The notes: a model not told the origin generated them from the letters alone. 64,000 bases of DNA from Canna indica (GCA_034359265.1 CP136890.1:188501-252500), one strand, 5' to 3'. Shown: positions 47,251-60,300, numbered from the stretch's first letter. Program-made: numbers and translations.

Positions 47251-49189
47251 ATGAGTGCCACCGAGCGGAAAGTCAATGGCATTTAGGCAATCAGCAAGCA
47301 TAAGCGAAAAGCGATTGATAACGGGGCGGGGTCAAATGCTTACATAGAAATTTTTTCACACTCCACTTAAAATTTTACGGAAGGGAGGCCTTAATTGGTA
47401 CCGGGGGCCGCGTTACTCCTATTTCTTTTGCAAAGACCGGATTCTGCCCTCTGGGGGGCAGGGGGCTGTATCTGTTCTCTTCCACTTTCTTTCACCTTTT
47501 TCTGTATGTGTATCTTTACATGCTGCCTATAATATATTACTGCTTTACGCGTTATGAATACACCTAATAGTTTATCAGTAGCTTCCCTCAGAAAATTACT
47601 GCATCAAATTTGTCTGCCCAAATTTTGTCAACATTTTGGTTATCCACCCAAATGGTTCAGGAGATGGTCCTTGAATATTTTTTCCTTGGGAGTTAAATAT
47701 TTTGCGAGTTACGACATGGTTCATCTATCGGCGTAGTCCTAGCTATGTAATTTATCCCCATTTGCATATGTATGAATATGTATGCATATCCTTCTATGGA
47801 TGCTGTATCTCCAAGTGGCTACTCGTCTTTTCGTGTTTTTAGAATGTAATTAATTAATGTTATAAATGGGCCCTTACAAGTGGTAGGTGCTGGTTGACTA
47901 GGACTTGCAAAATATCTTGCATTTTGGATGAGATCGGTGACTTGCATATTGACTTTACGCTGTCATTTGAGTGTCCATCCTTATTTCTGCAGTACCTTAT
48001 CTGACCATACACTAGATATACTTATTTGCAGTCTCTAACTTTTTCTTATGTAACATCACTCGTTAGTAAAGGTACTCTCCATATATGTTGCAAATCATCT
48101 TTGTTTTCTCTTCTACTTCTACTTCTTAGGAAAGTCTTTCTCGAAAAAATCACTTGCCATTTTTTGAATTTAATAATATTTTTTGAAGCATTCCTCTCAT
48201 TTTTCCTATTGGTTGTTATTCAGGGATGGTACGAGAGTAACTAATGAACATCTTAATTCTTAGGATATTCAGATTTGCATTTTTCCTTATGCTATTAGCT
48301 CCATCCAACAATTATTTGATTTGAAGATGATATGTATGAATATAAACAAATAAGAGATAATACATTCATTATATTAAACAACATATGAGAATATCCATAT
48401 CATAAAAAATGTCTCACAATTTACAATATATTCATTCAATACTTTATTTTTTAGAGGATAAATTATCATATTTGAGTTATTTACCAAATATACCATGACC
48501 ACATTCCATCCGTTTAAGTGTTATTATTGTGAGATATACATAGGAGTTGTTTACCTTTCTTATTACCAATAGGCTTATTTTTTGTTCCTTGATTTAGTGT
48601 TAGTCATGCTGTAACTATGTTAAGAATGATAGTTTGCCCAACTCCTGAGATATGTTTTGATATTCTTTAAGATCATTTTGTTATTTATGTAGTCTTGTAT
48701 TCTTGTGGATAGGAGATTTGTGCAGGCATGCAACTTACTATTGCTCAAATTACTTGATAGGGACTACTTCAGGTGAAATATGAAACACATGCAGCTATTT
48801 AAGTGCATTGCTCGTTTGATTTGTTTTCGTCCATCTAAATTAGCAGGATTGTAAAATATTTTGCTCAAATTAATGAGTTCTTGGATTGTTCAAGACATAA
48901 CATACCTGGAGATTGCATCTTCCAGTACCTTCTGAAGTAAAATATATGGTTTTGATGAGAGTGAAAATTATTTTAATATTTTGGTGGCTTTCTTCTTATC
49001 ACTAAAACTTGCTGAGAATCTAAATGTACTTTCTGCAGAAGAAGTGAAAATATACTCATTTTGTCTTTTCTTTGTGCAAAGGGTAAGGGGGTGAAGGTGG
49101 GAATCAACCCCAAGACCTTTGCTATCAATAGTTTAGGACCTTATATTGGTACTCGCCAATGTAGCTTACTTTTGTTTTATGCCTTGTAG
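47251..49189. other. Upstream region / probable 5' intron of the plus-strand HIR gene
   Basis: No coding exon is recognised. TTTATGCCTTGTAG at 49176-49189 is a good 3' splice site directly before the first coding exon, so part of this stretch is probably a 5' untranslated-region intron. Confidence 0.5.
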
Positions 49190-49196
49190 AGAAAGA

Positions 49197-51069
49197 ATGG
49201 GACAAACTTTGGGTCTTGTACAAGTAGATCAGTCAACTGTTGCCATCAAAGAAACTTTTGGGAAGTTTGATGAGGTTCTTCATCCTGGATGTCACTTCTT
49301 ACCATGGTGTATAGGGAAGCAAATTTCTGGTTATCTTTCATTGCGTGTGCAGCAACTTGATGTCCGGTGTGAAACAAAGACAAAGGTTCTAAGTGTTGAA
49401 TTTCACTTTCTGTTTTATCAGTATGCAGTATAAATTCTTCAAGTTTCATTGAGCTATTAGATGTACTTTTTACTTTTGAAAAACTCCCTACTTGTTCCTA
49501 ATTTATTTTATGCTCTTAGTTGATTTTAGATACATATGTTTCTCTTGAAGCTCTCTAACCACTGTAACTCTGGTGCTTCAGGATAATGTGTTTGTTACTG
49601 TTGTTGCATCTGTCCAATACCGTGCTCTGGCGGAGAAGGCATCTGATGCTTTCTACAGGCTTAGCAATACAAGGGAACAAATCCAATCCTACGTATTTGA
49701 TGGTAGGTCTGCATAGTTTGATGATCGAGAAATACCGCAATACATCAATTCCTTACATCCATAAGAAATTTTCTGATCCTTGCAAATAAGAAGATACCTT
49801 CTCATCCATCTTACTAATTGTACAAGACTTGAACTGTGGATGCCATTAGTTCTTGAGCTAGTCTTTATTTACTAAGGCGGTTTATTCATATTATTATAGC
49901 TAGGAAAGACATGCCCCACTGCTGCTGCACATGCAAGGGCTGGAAGACTATAGAATGATTTTGATGTTGTAATGCTTCAGTTGTGTATTCAAGGGTTTGA
50001 AGTTTGGACGATATTAAATTTCTTTTAGAATAAATTTTGTGGAACAATTGGTGAAGAAATTTGTGCCATAGTTCCTGCCAGTTATGACCATGTAATCATG
50101 GATTACTGTACAGATCCCATGTTGAGAGATGGAACACTCTTTGAAAAGACTCAAGACACTATTTGCCATTTTTTATAATTGAAACATGTGGCTTTAATCT
50201 AAATTAACAATTATATGCTTATTTTCAGTCATCAGGGCTAGTGTTCCAAAGCTGAACTTGGATGATACATTTGAACAGAAGAATGATATTGCTAAATCTG
50301 TAGAGGACGAACTTGAGAAGGTAATTTGCATGTCCTTCATTAGTGTTCCAAAGCTGACATGTCCTTCATTAGTACATTTCACTTTCAGTGCTTTATTAAC
50401 TTGATGCTTTGCATTTAGGCAATGTCAATGTATGGGTATGAGATTGTTCAGACGCTTATAGTGGATATTGAACCTGATGAGCATGTCAAGAGAGCAATGA
50501 ATGAGATAAATGCAGGCAAGTATACTTGTTTTGGTGTGTCAATGCCTGCAACTGTTAAGGTGTGTCAATGTAGAGTATGTAATTAGTCAATCAAGCTGCA
50601 TAGATGATTTGAATTTAATTTTGTATTTTTTCTATTAGTTTTTAATTGGCACTCAGTGGAGATGTTTTCATAACTGCTTTCTTTTTTGGCTTTGTAATTA
50701 AATGCACCAGCTGCTAGGTTGAGAATGGCGGCAAATGAGAAAGCTGAAGCTGAAAAAATACTGCAGATCAAACGGGCTGAAGGAGATGCGGAATCCAAGT
50801 ATTTGGCTGGATTAGGTATAGCACGGCAGCGTCAGGCCATTGTGGATGGCCTGAGAGATAGCGTGCTTGCCTTCTCAGTAAATGTGCCAGGAACAACAGC
50901 TAAGGATGTCATGGACATGGTTTTGGTAACACAGTACTTTGATACCATGAAGGAGATTAGAGCCTCCTCGAAGTCCTCTTCTGTGTTCATCCCCCATGGA
51001 CCTGGAGCCGTGAGAGACGTATCTGCTCAGATCAGGGATGGCCTTCTTCAAGCAAATACTCTCAAGTGA
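49197..51069 (+). CDS. HIR: Hypersensitive-induced reaction (HIR) protein, five coding exons, 285 aa
   Basis: HIR proteins are SPFH/prohibitin-domain scaffolds on the plasma membrane that oligomerise in microdomains and promote hypersensitive cell death. Exons are 49197-49385, 49582-49702, 50229-50320, 50419-50515 and 50711-51069; phases join exactly. Family blocks are [66 protein letters not shown] and [20 protein letters not shown]. The N-terminus is MGQTLGLVQ: Gly2 for myristoylation is kept, but the Cys pair usual at positions 6-7 is Gly-Leu. Intron 4 appears to use a GC donor (GCAG|GCAAGT). It ends GLLQANTLK, the normal family length. Confidence 0.94.
50516..50710 (+). other. GC-AG intron in the plus-strand HIR gene
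   Basis: The exon must end at 50515 to keep frame and homology, and the next bases are GCAAGT rather than GTAAGT. The acceptor is CACCAG. The equivalent intron of the minus-strand paralogue has a normal GTACTC donor. GC-AG introns are a minor accepted class, so the gene need not be damaged. Confidence 0.8.
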
Positions 51070-53061
51070 GAACGAAGACAGGGGTGTGTGCCTATTTTCT
51101 GGAGATTTGCAGTAATGTTGCTGTGGTTTAATTTGTCGTTGGTCTCTTCTCAAAGTTGCATTTGTTTAATAAGTTGTTATAGTTTCCCTAGATATAGTGT
51201 GCTGTTAATACTGCTTGAGTGTCATGTGAGCGTACCTGCATTATCATATTGTTAATAATGTACGCATTTTCCCTACCCAAATACATTGTGATTTGTGAGC
51301 AGACTTGATTCGTCACATTTTCTTTTTTCCAGTAAAAGACTTTGTTTATTTTGATAATGATTCAAATGTATACAGTATAAGATAGGAAGAAAAAAGAAAC
51401 CAAACAACAAAAGAAAATACCATGGCGTTGGCTCTAACCCAAGGGAAGGGAATTAGTCAGAACAAGTTATTTCTAGTTGTGTAACAAACTAAATTGTAGA
51501 ATTACCATGGTTATGTGGTTATGTGGTTATGTCAATTTTGTCTACTTGCAAATTATTTACTCTTATGCTGTGGTTTTATCAAATATTCGGATCATCACAA
51601 TCACTTGATCTGAAAATATAGATGGAGATTAGATTGGGCAAGAAATTCAATGGTTACAAAGAAGTGGCCAATGATCCCACGGTTAATATAGTCTAACTTG
51701 TAAGCAAAATTAACATATCGAGACAAAAATTTCATGTTGCACCTTTGTGGAATAGTGCTTAATCACGTGACATATGTCTATCGTATTTCAAAACATCTTT
51801 CTTAAATTATATTTTTGACTCAATCAATTATACCCCATTTTGTTTTCGTAATACCTAGTTATTTCGTAAAATGTCCAAATTATGATTTCAAAAAAATAAA
51901 ACAATGTCCTTTATATTGACCATCTCTTCGTCTTTTTCATTACCACTTTTATCTTCGAATTTTCTCATATTCAGTTTTTACACAAGTGTACTCACTTGGT
52001 TCACTTATATTTGAGTATACTTGAAAAAAAATGTACTCTTATTCATATATACTCATTTTGAAACTGAATATGCCTAGTTTTTATCGTGTATACTCATTTT
52101 AATTCCACATATATAGTTTTCATTTAAGGGTAGACTGACTTTAAGTGCAAAATAAACTTAATTTTTATTCAAATATATTTACTTACATTATTTGTATTTA
52201 AGTATAATCACTTATAATATAAATTTACTAAGTTTTTAATAAGTACACTCATGATTATCAAAATCGCGAGTAACTCGTAAACTCAGACGATTTTATGATC
52301 TCAGGTATCAAAATCGAGTTGACTCACATCCAAACTCATTTATGGGTAAACTCGGGTGAACTCAGGTGAACTCGGGGTGAACTTGGTAAACTCGCATAAA
52401 CTCGATCAAACTCGTGACTAAACTTGGGTGAACTTATTTTGATGATAATTAATATGAATTGAATTTGTACTTTTATATTTTATCTTAGACTCATTGTGTG
52501 TGCTTTATTATGGACTTAGAATGCTTCATTATGTATGAATTAGACTTATACTCTTATATTTTATCTTTGTGTGTGCTTTATTATAAAATTAAACTGCTTA
52601 ATTATGAATTTCAATTTTTATTAAATTATATTTTTATAACATAATATTTTTTAAATATTATATAAACTCTCACGAGTTTACGTAGACTCCACAAGTTTAT
52701 AAATTCGAGTTTAACAACATTGAGTACACTCATTTTTAAAATGTGGATATTATGAATTTTTTTTTTTTTTATAACGGAGTAAAAGGACTAAAGGAGTGTT
52801 ATGAGGTTCCAATTAGACGATGCTCCAAAAATGTTTCTGTCCGGCGTATCGCGTCATGTGAACCACTGGCTCATTTTTACAAGAGATTAGGGCTTGGCGC
52901 TGGCTGGTATATCGGCCCGTCTCAACTTCATCCATCCATCTATTTATCATTGCTTTTTATATATATTAGGATTAGGAAGTGCGCCGTCTTTTCTCCTCTC
53001 TGAGTCGTCTTCTTTCCCCCCCTTTTCTTCTTCGTCTCTGCCACATCTCGATCAAGGGAGG
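51070..53061. other. Intergenic region between HIR and VDAC
   Basis: The HIR 3' flank is followed by AT-rich DNA. Between about 52257 and 52720 the words AACTCG and GAGTT recur in both orientations and the ends read ATCAAAATCGCGAG and CGAGTTTAACAAC, suggesting a degenerate MITE. The last 200 bp before VDAC are CT-rich and are likely its 5' untranslated region. Confidence 0.5.
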
Positions 53062-55696
53062 ATGGGTCCAGGTCTCTACTCCGAGATCGGCAAGAAGGCC
53101 CGGGGTTGTTCATTTTTCCTTTCCCTCTTTCTTTTTTCCTTTCTTTGCCCATCTTTTTCACCCCTTATTCTTGTATTTTTTTATTTTTCTCGCAGATCTC
53201 CTTTACAAGGACTATCAGACCGACCACAAGTTTACTGTCACCACCTGCACCTCAAATGGAGTTGTAAGATCCTTTTTCGGATTTTATCTGTTGATGTTCG
53301 CGTCATCTATTCTCTCTGAATTTCTTTTAGATATCTCGCCTTCCATGAATGGATATTTTTTAGTTAATCCATTGTTTAGATGTGTGTTGTACAACTGATC
53401 TGGAAGCAACCTTGACGACTTCATGGTTTGCCCTTCTTTAACTTTTTGAAAACTAACAATCTATTTCTGCAATGATGTCGTCATGCTTGTTCCGTATTGG
53501 TCTCGGTTTCTTATTTCTTATCAGAATGCACACTTTTAATAAAAAATAATGTAAAGAGGAACATAAAAATCTATACCTTAGGGCAGACCTAAAATATGCC
53601 AAATCAATGTAGAATGTGTTGACAATATACTCGTGCTTTCTATTTGTGATACACTGTTGTAACAAGTCAATGACAATACCCCCCTCCCCCTAAAGGAACT
53701 TCGTAAATTTATATTGTGGAATCTACTCTTGTTACAGTTAGATTTCTCGGCAGTTCAATTATTAGCTTTTCTAAGGCACTGGACTATACACAAGGACAAA
53801 TCTTTATAACATTTTCCCCTTGCACTATATCTAGCAGGTATATTGGTTATTTTTACTACAATGAGGTAAGTAATTTTTATTTTATTAAAAGTTGACGAGT
53901 TGTCTTGTAATAACAATAATAAGAGACCCATTCAGAAGGGTAACGTGATCAGAATTCTGATACTACATTATACTGAAGCGGTGAATAGATGGGCAGCATC
54001 TGGTTCCATTATGACGTGGTACCATTAAAATGGTTTTATTAAACATACTGTATGGAAGCCAATGTGCGCAGAAAAACTGCAATTATGATGTGGTAACCAG
54101 ATAAGTAAAGAAACATTGCTTTGATTTTCCCCATAATTTTTAACAGTTCCATATACTTTTATCGTAATAATTGACTTCTGTCTAGCTGCTTTTTTTTCTT
54201 TTTTTTGCTACGTAGCTGCAAATATTTTTTGCAAGTTCAATTGTTGGTTTTTTCATCTAATACTTATCCACTTGTTCAATCGATTATGTTGTGTAGGCAA
54301 TTACAGCTACAGGTACAAGGAAGAATGATCTAATTTTTGGTGAGATTGTCTCCCAGATAAAGAACAAGAACATCACCTTTGATGTGAAAACAAACTCCAA
54401 CTCAAATGTAACAGTTCTTTCCTCCTTTCATTGTGTTTATAAGTCAACATGGTCTCTGGGTTTTTACAACTAACACTTCCTGGTTTTTACAACTAATACT
54501 TCCTGTCAGTCCATTGGAGTTCATTACTAATTCACCAATTATTTTGTGTTGAGTAGTTAATGTTATGGCATTTGAGTTGGTGCACAATATTCTCCTTGCT
54601 TCTCATGTTGATCAGGTTCTCATTTACTCTTGCCTAGCATGTTCTCATTCCCTAGTTTATACCTACCTTTTGTATCCCATCTGCTATTATCTAGCCATTG
54701 ATTTGAAATTAAGTAAGCTACCAACTTTGCAGTCTACATAAAATTGGCAAAATGACATTATAGATCACTGTAATTTAAAATGTAACCATTATGAAGTCTA
54801 TACATTAAGCTGGATAGAATCTACTGAACTACTATTTGTTGGTGGACATGAAGTTTTTCTGCCCCAGATAGTTATAACAAGTTCTCATATTTGCTAGGTT
54901 ACAACCACCGTTACTGTTGATGAACTTGCCACGCCAGGTTTGAAGACAATTTTCAGCTTTGTTATTCCTGACCAGAGATCTGGAAAGGTGAGTAAATAGT
55001 TTGACTTTTACATATGCGACAAAATAGTTCCGTTTTTCAGCTATATTCTTCATTTGTCCATTGATTACTTTGTTCGCAGGTTGAGCTTCAATATTTGCAT
55101 GATTATGCGGGGGTTAATGCAAGTATTGGATTGACTGCCAATCCTGTGGTTAATCTTTCTGGTGTGGTTGGATCTAAGAGTTTGTCAGTTGGTGCTGATG
55201 TAGCATTTGATACAGCAACCGGCAATTTTATCAAGTACAATGCTGGTTTGAGCATCACCAATGCAGATCTTATTGCTGCCATAACTTTGTGAGTAATTTC
55301 TAAATGAACTTTTACAAAACAAGTGATCATTTCATGCAAAACCCATTACTCCTAAGCTCTTTTTCAGTAAATTGCGATTTTGGGTGCAGGAATAACAAGG
55401 GAGATAGCTTGAATGCTTCCTATTACCACTTGGTCAACCCTTTGTTCAATACAGCTGTTGGTGCAGAGCTGACCCATAGCTTCTCAAGCAATGAGAACAC
55501 ACTGACCTTTGGAACTCAGCATGCACTAGATCCCCTGACCACAGTGAAGGCACGCTTCAACAATTATGGCATCGCTAGTGCACTTATCCAGCATGAGTGG
55601 AAGCCCAAATCGTTTCTAACCATCTCAGGAGAGGTTGACACCAAGGGCATTGAAAAAAGTTCAAAAATGGGTTTGTCCTTGGTGCTCAAGCCATGA
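53062..55696 (+). CDS. VDAC: Voltage-dependent anion channel (mitochondrial porin), six exons, 275 aa
   Basis: VDAC forms the beta-barrel pore of the mitochondrial outer membrane for ADP/ATP and other metabolites. Exons are 53062-53104, 53196-53263, 54297-54407, 54898-54987, 55080-55288 and 55390-55696; all introns are GT-AG and the phases fit. The N-terminal helix region is [21 protein letters not shown], followed by plant VDAC blocks [44 protein letters not shown] and the closing [27 protein letters not shown]. Length is as usual for the family. No defect is seen. It lies between two HIR genes in opposite orientation. Confidence 0.95.
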
Positions 55697-55778
55697 TGAA
55701 AATTCTTGGTTATTGGATTTTTGCAGTGTACTTCCATTTCAAAGTTGAATGGAATGGAATAAAGTGAGACAGGAGTTT

Positions 55779-56115
55779 GGCTACAAGGTAGCTTGGTGGA
55801 TTGTTTTGAGTTATTAACGTTCTTGCTGGGTACTAATTCAGCAGTTAAAGTGGAAGCTTTGCTTCTCTGCTTGTTTTCATATTAGTCTGTAAGAATAATT
55901 CTTATTTGGTGATGTGAACCAGTTCCCTGCGCATTTCCATGTTCTTGGCTACAAGGTAGCTTGGTGGATTGTTTTGAGTTATTAACGTTCTTGCTGGTAC
56001 TAATTCAGCAGTTAAAGTGGAAGCTTTGCTTCTCTGCTTGTTTTCATATTAGTCTGTAAGAATAATTCTTATTTGGTGATGTGAACCAGTTCCCTGAGCA
56101 TTTCCATGTTCTTGG
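55779..56115 (+). repeat. Tandem duplication of 168 bp in the VDAC 3' flank
   Basis: Units 55779-55946 and 55947-56115 begin GGCTACAAGGTAGCTTGGTG and differ by a one-base gap and very few substitutions. The first unit starts 83 bp after the VDAC stop, so the duplication probably lies in its 3' untranslated region. The near identity indicates recent origin. Confidence 0.93.
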
Positions 56116-56950
56116 CCGATAATTCAACTGGTTCTGAGCAAGAGACTAATGTCAGACTTTCTGAAAGTTCGTATTTGTTCATGTGGTCTGCTCTTTTTGT
56201 TTCTGTTTTTGAATAGTAATTAATTGCTTTATTACACTTTTATCATTGGCTGTGGACAATCCTACATTCATAAACCTAAGTTGTTTGTCTAGGTGGATCT
56301 AGTGCACTAACCTTTCTGTCAAATTTGAGAATTTGTTGTTTGTAGTACCATGTTCAATCTATGTTTGTGCCATGGTTTATGCCAGCCGAGTTCATGCATT
56401 CTAGGTGTATCAAAAGCAAAATATTTTGTGCAATTTGTAAATATGAATTGTTTTTCATTAGTCAGGATGACTGATATTGGTAAATCTCTTTATACTTTTA
56501 TGTAACTGCCATCAGAGTAAAGAAATTGTTATTACATTATGGGTCAAATTTCGTTTATTTTTTTGTATGATACTATCAGGGCAAAGAATTCGTTATTTGT
56601 TAATAACGATCACTAATACCTACCTCTATTTGAACTTATCATTCGTGAGAAGATTGAAATTCTTCAATGGTTTTGTTCTCCCAATAAAATCTCACACGAA
56701 CTGTTTTGGAACTAAGAAGTGCACGCTAAATGAAAAGAGAAGTTTTAACGACACATGACTATAACAATTTTCTCAATAACAATGCAAGAAACAAGTCGGC
56801 GGCTATAGTTTGCCCACCTACATGTAACTTCGTTTCTAGTAAAGCCTATAGATCAAGCGAGAGTAGCAGAGACATTCTAGCTCACGTGAAGTATAAATAT
56901 GCTTAACATGTCCATCCATGTTACAAGTATCCTCACTAACTACAAGGTTT
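56116..56950. other. Intergenic, nothing recognised
   Basis: The DNA is AT-rich without a conserved coding segment, between the VDAC 3' flank and the pararetrovirus-like fragment. Confidence 0.5.
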
Positions 56951-56952
56951 TC

Positions 56953-57397
56953 TCACGCTTTAACAATTCCCAGTAGAACTGTGAAACTTAGTTGTGAGTT
57001 GCTCCTGAGTCTATAGTCTCTTATTTGATCTTCAACAGTTGGTTGAAGGTTTGACTCCCTTCCTGATATTGATGGTCTTGGTGGCACCGTTTCAGTATTT
57101 GTGATTGAGCTCTTGGCATTTCTTTTTCTCTGAGTCAAATATATCCATCGGATTTTTGAACACGTATAATTTGCCAGAGGGTCTTGAGATTTTTGGTTTA
57201 CTAAGTCCTTCGAGACTTAGCTTTTGCAAGTCCTTTTGCAAACTATCGATTGCGGTTGCTAGGTCTTCTGGTTGAGCTATTGCTTTGGCTGTTTCCAATC
57301 TTCGGACTGCAATTTTTAGGTCTTCGAGATCTTCTCTGATCTTTACCGTTAGCTGAATCAAGGTGTTCAGCTGTTTGAACTGTGTTTGAGATAGCTT
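56953..57397 (-). mobile_element. Endogenous pararetrovirus (badnavirus-like) fragment
   Basis: On the minus strand, after the HIR-homologous part ends at GLLQA, the same frame continues for 101 codons to the stop at 57092-57094. The segment has a coiled-coil pattern ([25 protein letters not shown]), then a Lys/Pro-rich stretch and YVFKNP near its end, the layout of the small nucleic-acid-binding ORF2 protein of badnaviruses. An ATG in another frame (57119) overlaps the stop by 28 bases, and a DQIRDY motif follows at about 57017-57034, as at the start of badnaviral ORF3. A frameshift separates the two. No other viral domain is in the window, so this is a fragment of about 0.4 kb, identified by recollection of the family. 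Confidence 0.65.
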
Positions 57398-60300
57398 CGC
57401 TTGAAGCAATCCATCTCGAATTTGGTCTGCAACGTCACGAACGGCGCCAGGTCCATGAGGTATGAAGACAGCTGAGGATTTGGAGTGTGCGCCGATCTCC
57501 TTCATGGTGTCAAAATATTGTGTGACTAGGACCATATCCATTACATCCTTGGCTGTTGTCCCTGGCACATTGATTGAGAATCCAAGCACACTATCTCTCA
57601 GTCCATCCACAATTGCTTGGCGTTGGCGGGCAATACCAAGACCTGATAAATACTTGGCTTCAGCCTCCCCCTCTGCCCGCTTGATTTGGATGATCTTCTC
57701 AGCCTCAGCCTTTTCATTTGCTGCCACACTTAGCCTTGCAGCTGGGCGGGTGAAACAAACATGGTTTGGAATGACAAAATAAAGGAAACTCAAACTTCTT
57801 TAGTCATGTTGTAGCCTAATGCTTCCTTTTTCTTTAGCTTTAATAATAATATACACACAATTGAAGAGCAACAGAGTACCTGCATTAATTTCATTCATTG
57901 CCCGTTTCACATGAACATCTGGCTCAATGTCAACAATGAGTGTCTGCACAATTTCATAACCATAAGCCGACATAGCCTTCTCCAGTTCCTCCTCTACCGC
58001 TTTCGCAATGTCATTCTTCTGCTCGAAAGCGTCATCCAGGTTGAGCTTTGGAACACTAGCTCTGATTACTGGAAAAGAAAAGAAAAACTGTTGTTGGTTA
58101 AATTGAGACACATATTCAGAGAAGAAATAAGGTATTATGTCTGCAGTGGGAATAATGATTTCAGTCATTATGTACCTCGAAGGATAGTCGGATATACCTG
58201 TTTATGTAGTTCAAATAATCACTGTTTTATTGACCAGTACTGGGAGAAAGAAGCTACAGGAGTTACTGCATTTCATCAAATCAGTACGTTTGCAGCTCTT
58301 AAATAAATCTTGCCATCAAAAACAAGACAAATTTAGATGAAGTTTATAAGATTTTTGGCTAATGCTTGATCTCTACTTGAAACTATCAAGCCCATCTGAA
58401 GTTCATCCTGCGCTCTCTTTTTAATTTTTATGACAATATCCTACTTGGTATAAAGATTGAAATAGGAACAAGGTTTCCTATTACATTTGTCACACAACTA
58501 CAATAATATAGGTTTTCAGCTCCAGTAGCCATAGCCCAAATCACCAACAGACATTTTTAAAAAATTTGGGCACGGCAAAGGACAAAACTTTTCAACGTTC
58601 AAGCATGAAGCTTGAAATTTTGGTGTTTCCATTAATTATCTCATTCATTTCTTCAGTTTGCGATCACATACCTGATAGTCTGATACTATTTGTTTCTCAA
58701 CATTCTTATTTCTGTTTCCAAAGACTAGGAAACCTTGAGTAAAATTATAGAAGTCACAAAGCACCCTTTGAACACCCAAATTATGACCTCAAAAGAAACC
58801 CCAAATCACAAAAGGGAAAAGAAACCCTAGTCTCGTCATTCCACCACAAAAGTACTATCTAAAGAAAACCAACAACCAGATAGAGAGCAAAAGACTAGAG
58901 ATGAGGCAAGAAATTCCTAAAAAAAATCTCTCCACAGGCAAGAGCTGCTGTTCAGTATTTCTTCAACAGTCAAAAAGGGCATTATGCAAATGGTTCCATA
59001 AGTCGTGCTTCCATATCATAACTGGAAGTTTTAGACTTAGTTATATGACTAACATCCTTATGATAAAGAATAAAAGAATGCATAAAAAGAATAAAAAGTC
59101 AATCACAATTATCTCCATATTAGTTTCTGATGCTTAGAGAGTGCAAAAAATGGTGTAAATTTCTTTATACCGTCAAACACATAGGCTTGTATTTGAGATC
59201 TTGTGTTGCTTAGCTTGTAAAATGCATCACTTGCTTTCTCAGCTAGCACACGGTACTGTACAGAAGCGACAACATTCACAAAAACATTATCCTGCATTCA
59301 CAGAAAATAGGTTCATTCCACATTATTGCAGCAGTAACTCTTGGAATATAATTAACTACTAAAGAAATCTTAGTATGATGCTACAAAATACTCTTATTGA
59401 AAAAGAATATATCAATGTTAAACACAAATTGAAAAAGAATATATCAGTGTTATTCACAGAATATATCAATCTTTTAATATATATATGTGTGTGTGTGTGT
59501 TAAGGACAGAAAGCACTCAACAATCTACGCATGAGTGCCAGAAAGCACTCAACTGTTTTGGGTTTAGGCTCATTATCATAATGACAGCTGAATAGAATAA
59601 CTTGTTATCAGAATAAACATCTAAATGTAAGAATAGAAAAAAAAAACCTTCCATGAGTACCACAAACAAGCAATTTATTGATGCACTGATCTAATTTATA
59701 CTATTATAAAATGGCTCTACTCCACAACAATTTCATTTCGAGCTAACCGCAACAGTTGTTCTATCTTGATAAAGACATGAGAGGAGATTTTGATCCACAC
59801 ATCTGAGTCATATACTCATATCTAAGGATCAAGGAAACAAAAATAGATATAAAATATCATGCATAAGCTATGTCATAAATAAATGACATTTTAATTATTT
59901 TATTTATTTAGGCGCCAATGAATGATAAATTAGGTTTCACGGTAGATTTCATCCAGAAAACTCCACCTCAGGTTTCTATAACTGAGTTATTTTGTATATA
60001 CCCTTCTCGTGCAGCAATAACCAATAATAACATGAATAAGATAAACTTAGATGGTTGTTTATTATAAGTTGTTAGTACATTTCCCTCAAGCACCCAAAGA
60101 GAATAATAAAATAATGAATAAGAATGAAGATGGTATCAATTAATAGTCAATCAACATAAAAAGGAATGAGCTTCATTGCCATCTTCATAAAGTTAGGATT
60201 AAGTTGTAAATGATTCTTTAGAAAATAAAATGACATGCACAGCATAGAAGAAACATAAAGATGCGAAGGAGAGAAAACCTTTGTTTTTGTTTCACATTTA

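Noticed and set aside
47240..47750. Possible organelle-derived insertion
   Set aside because: Some composition shifts occur, but I could not match any plastid or mitochondrial gene.
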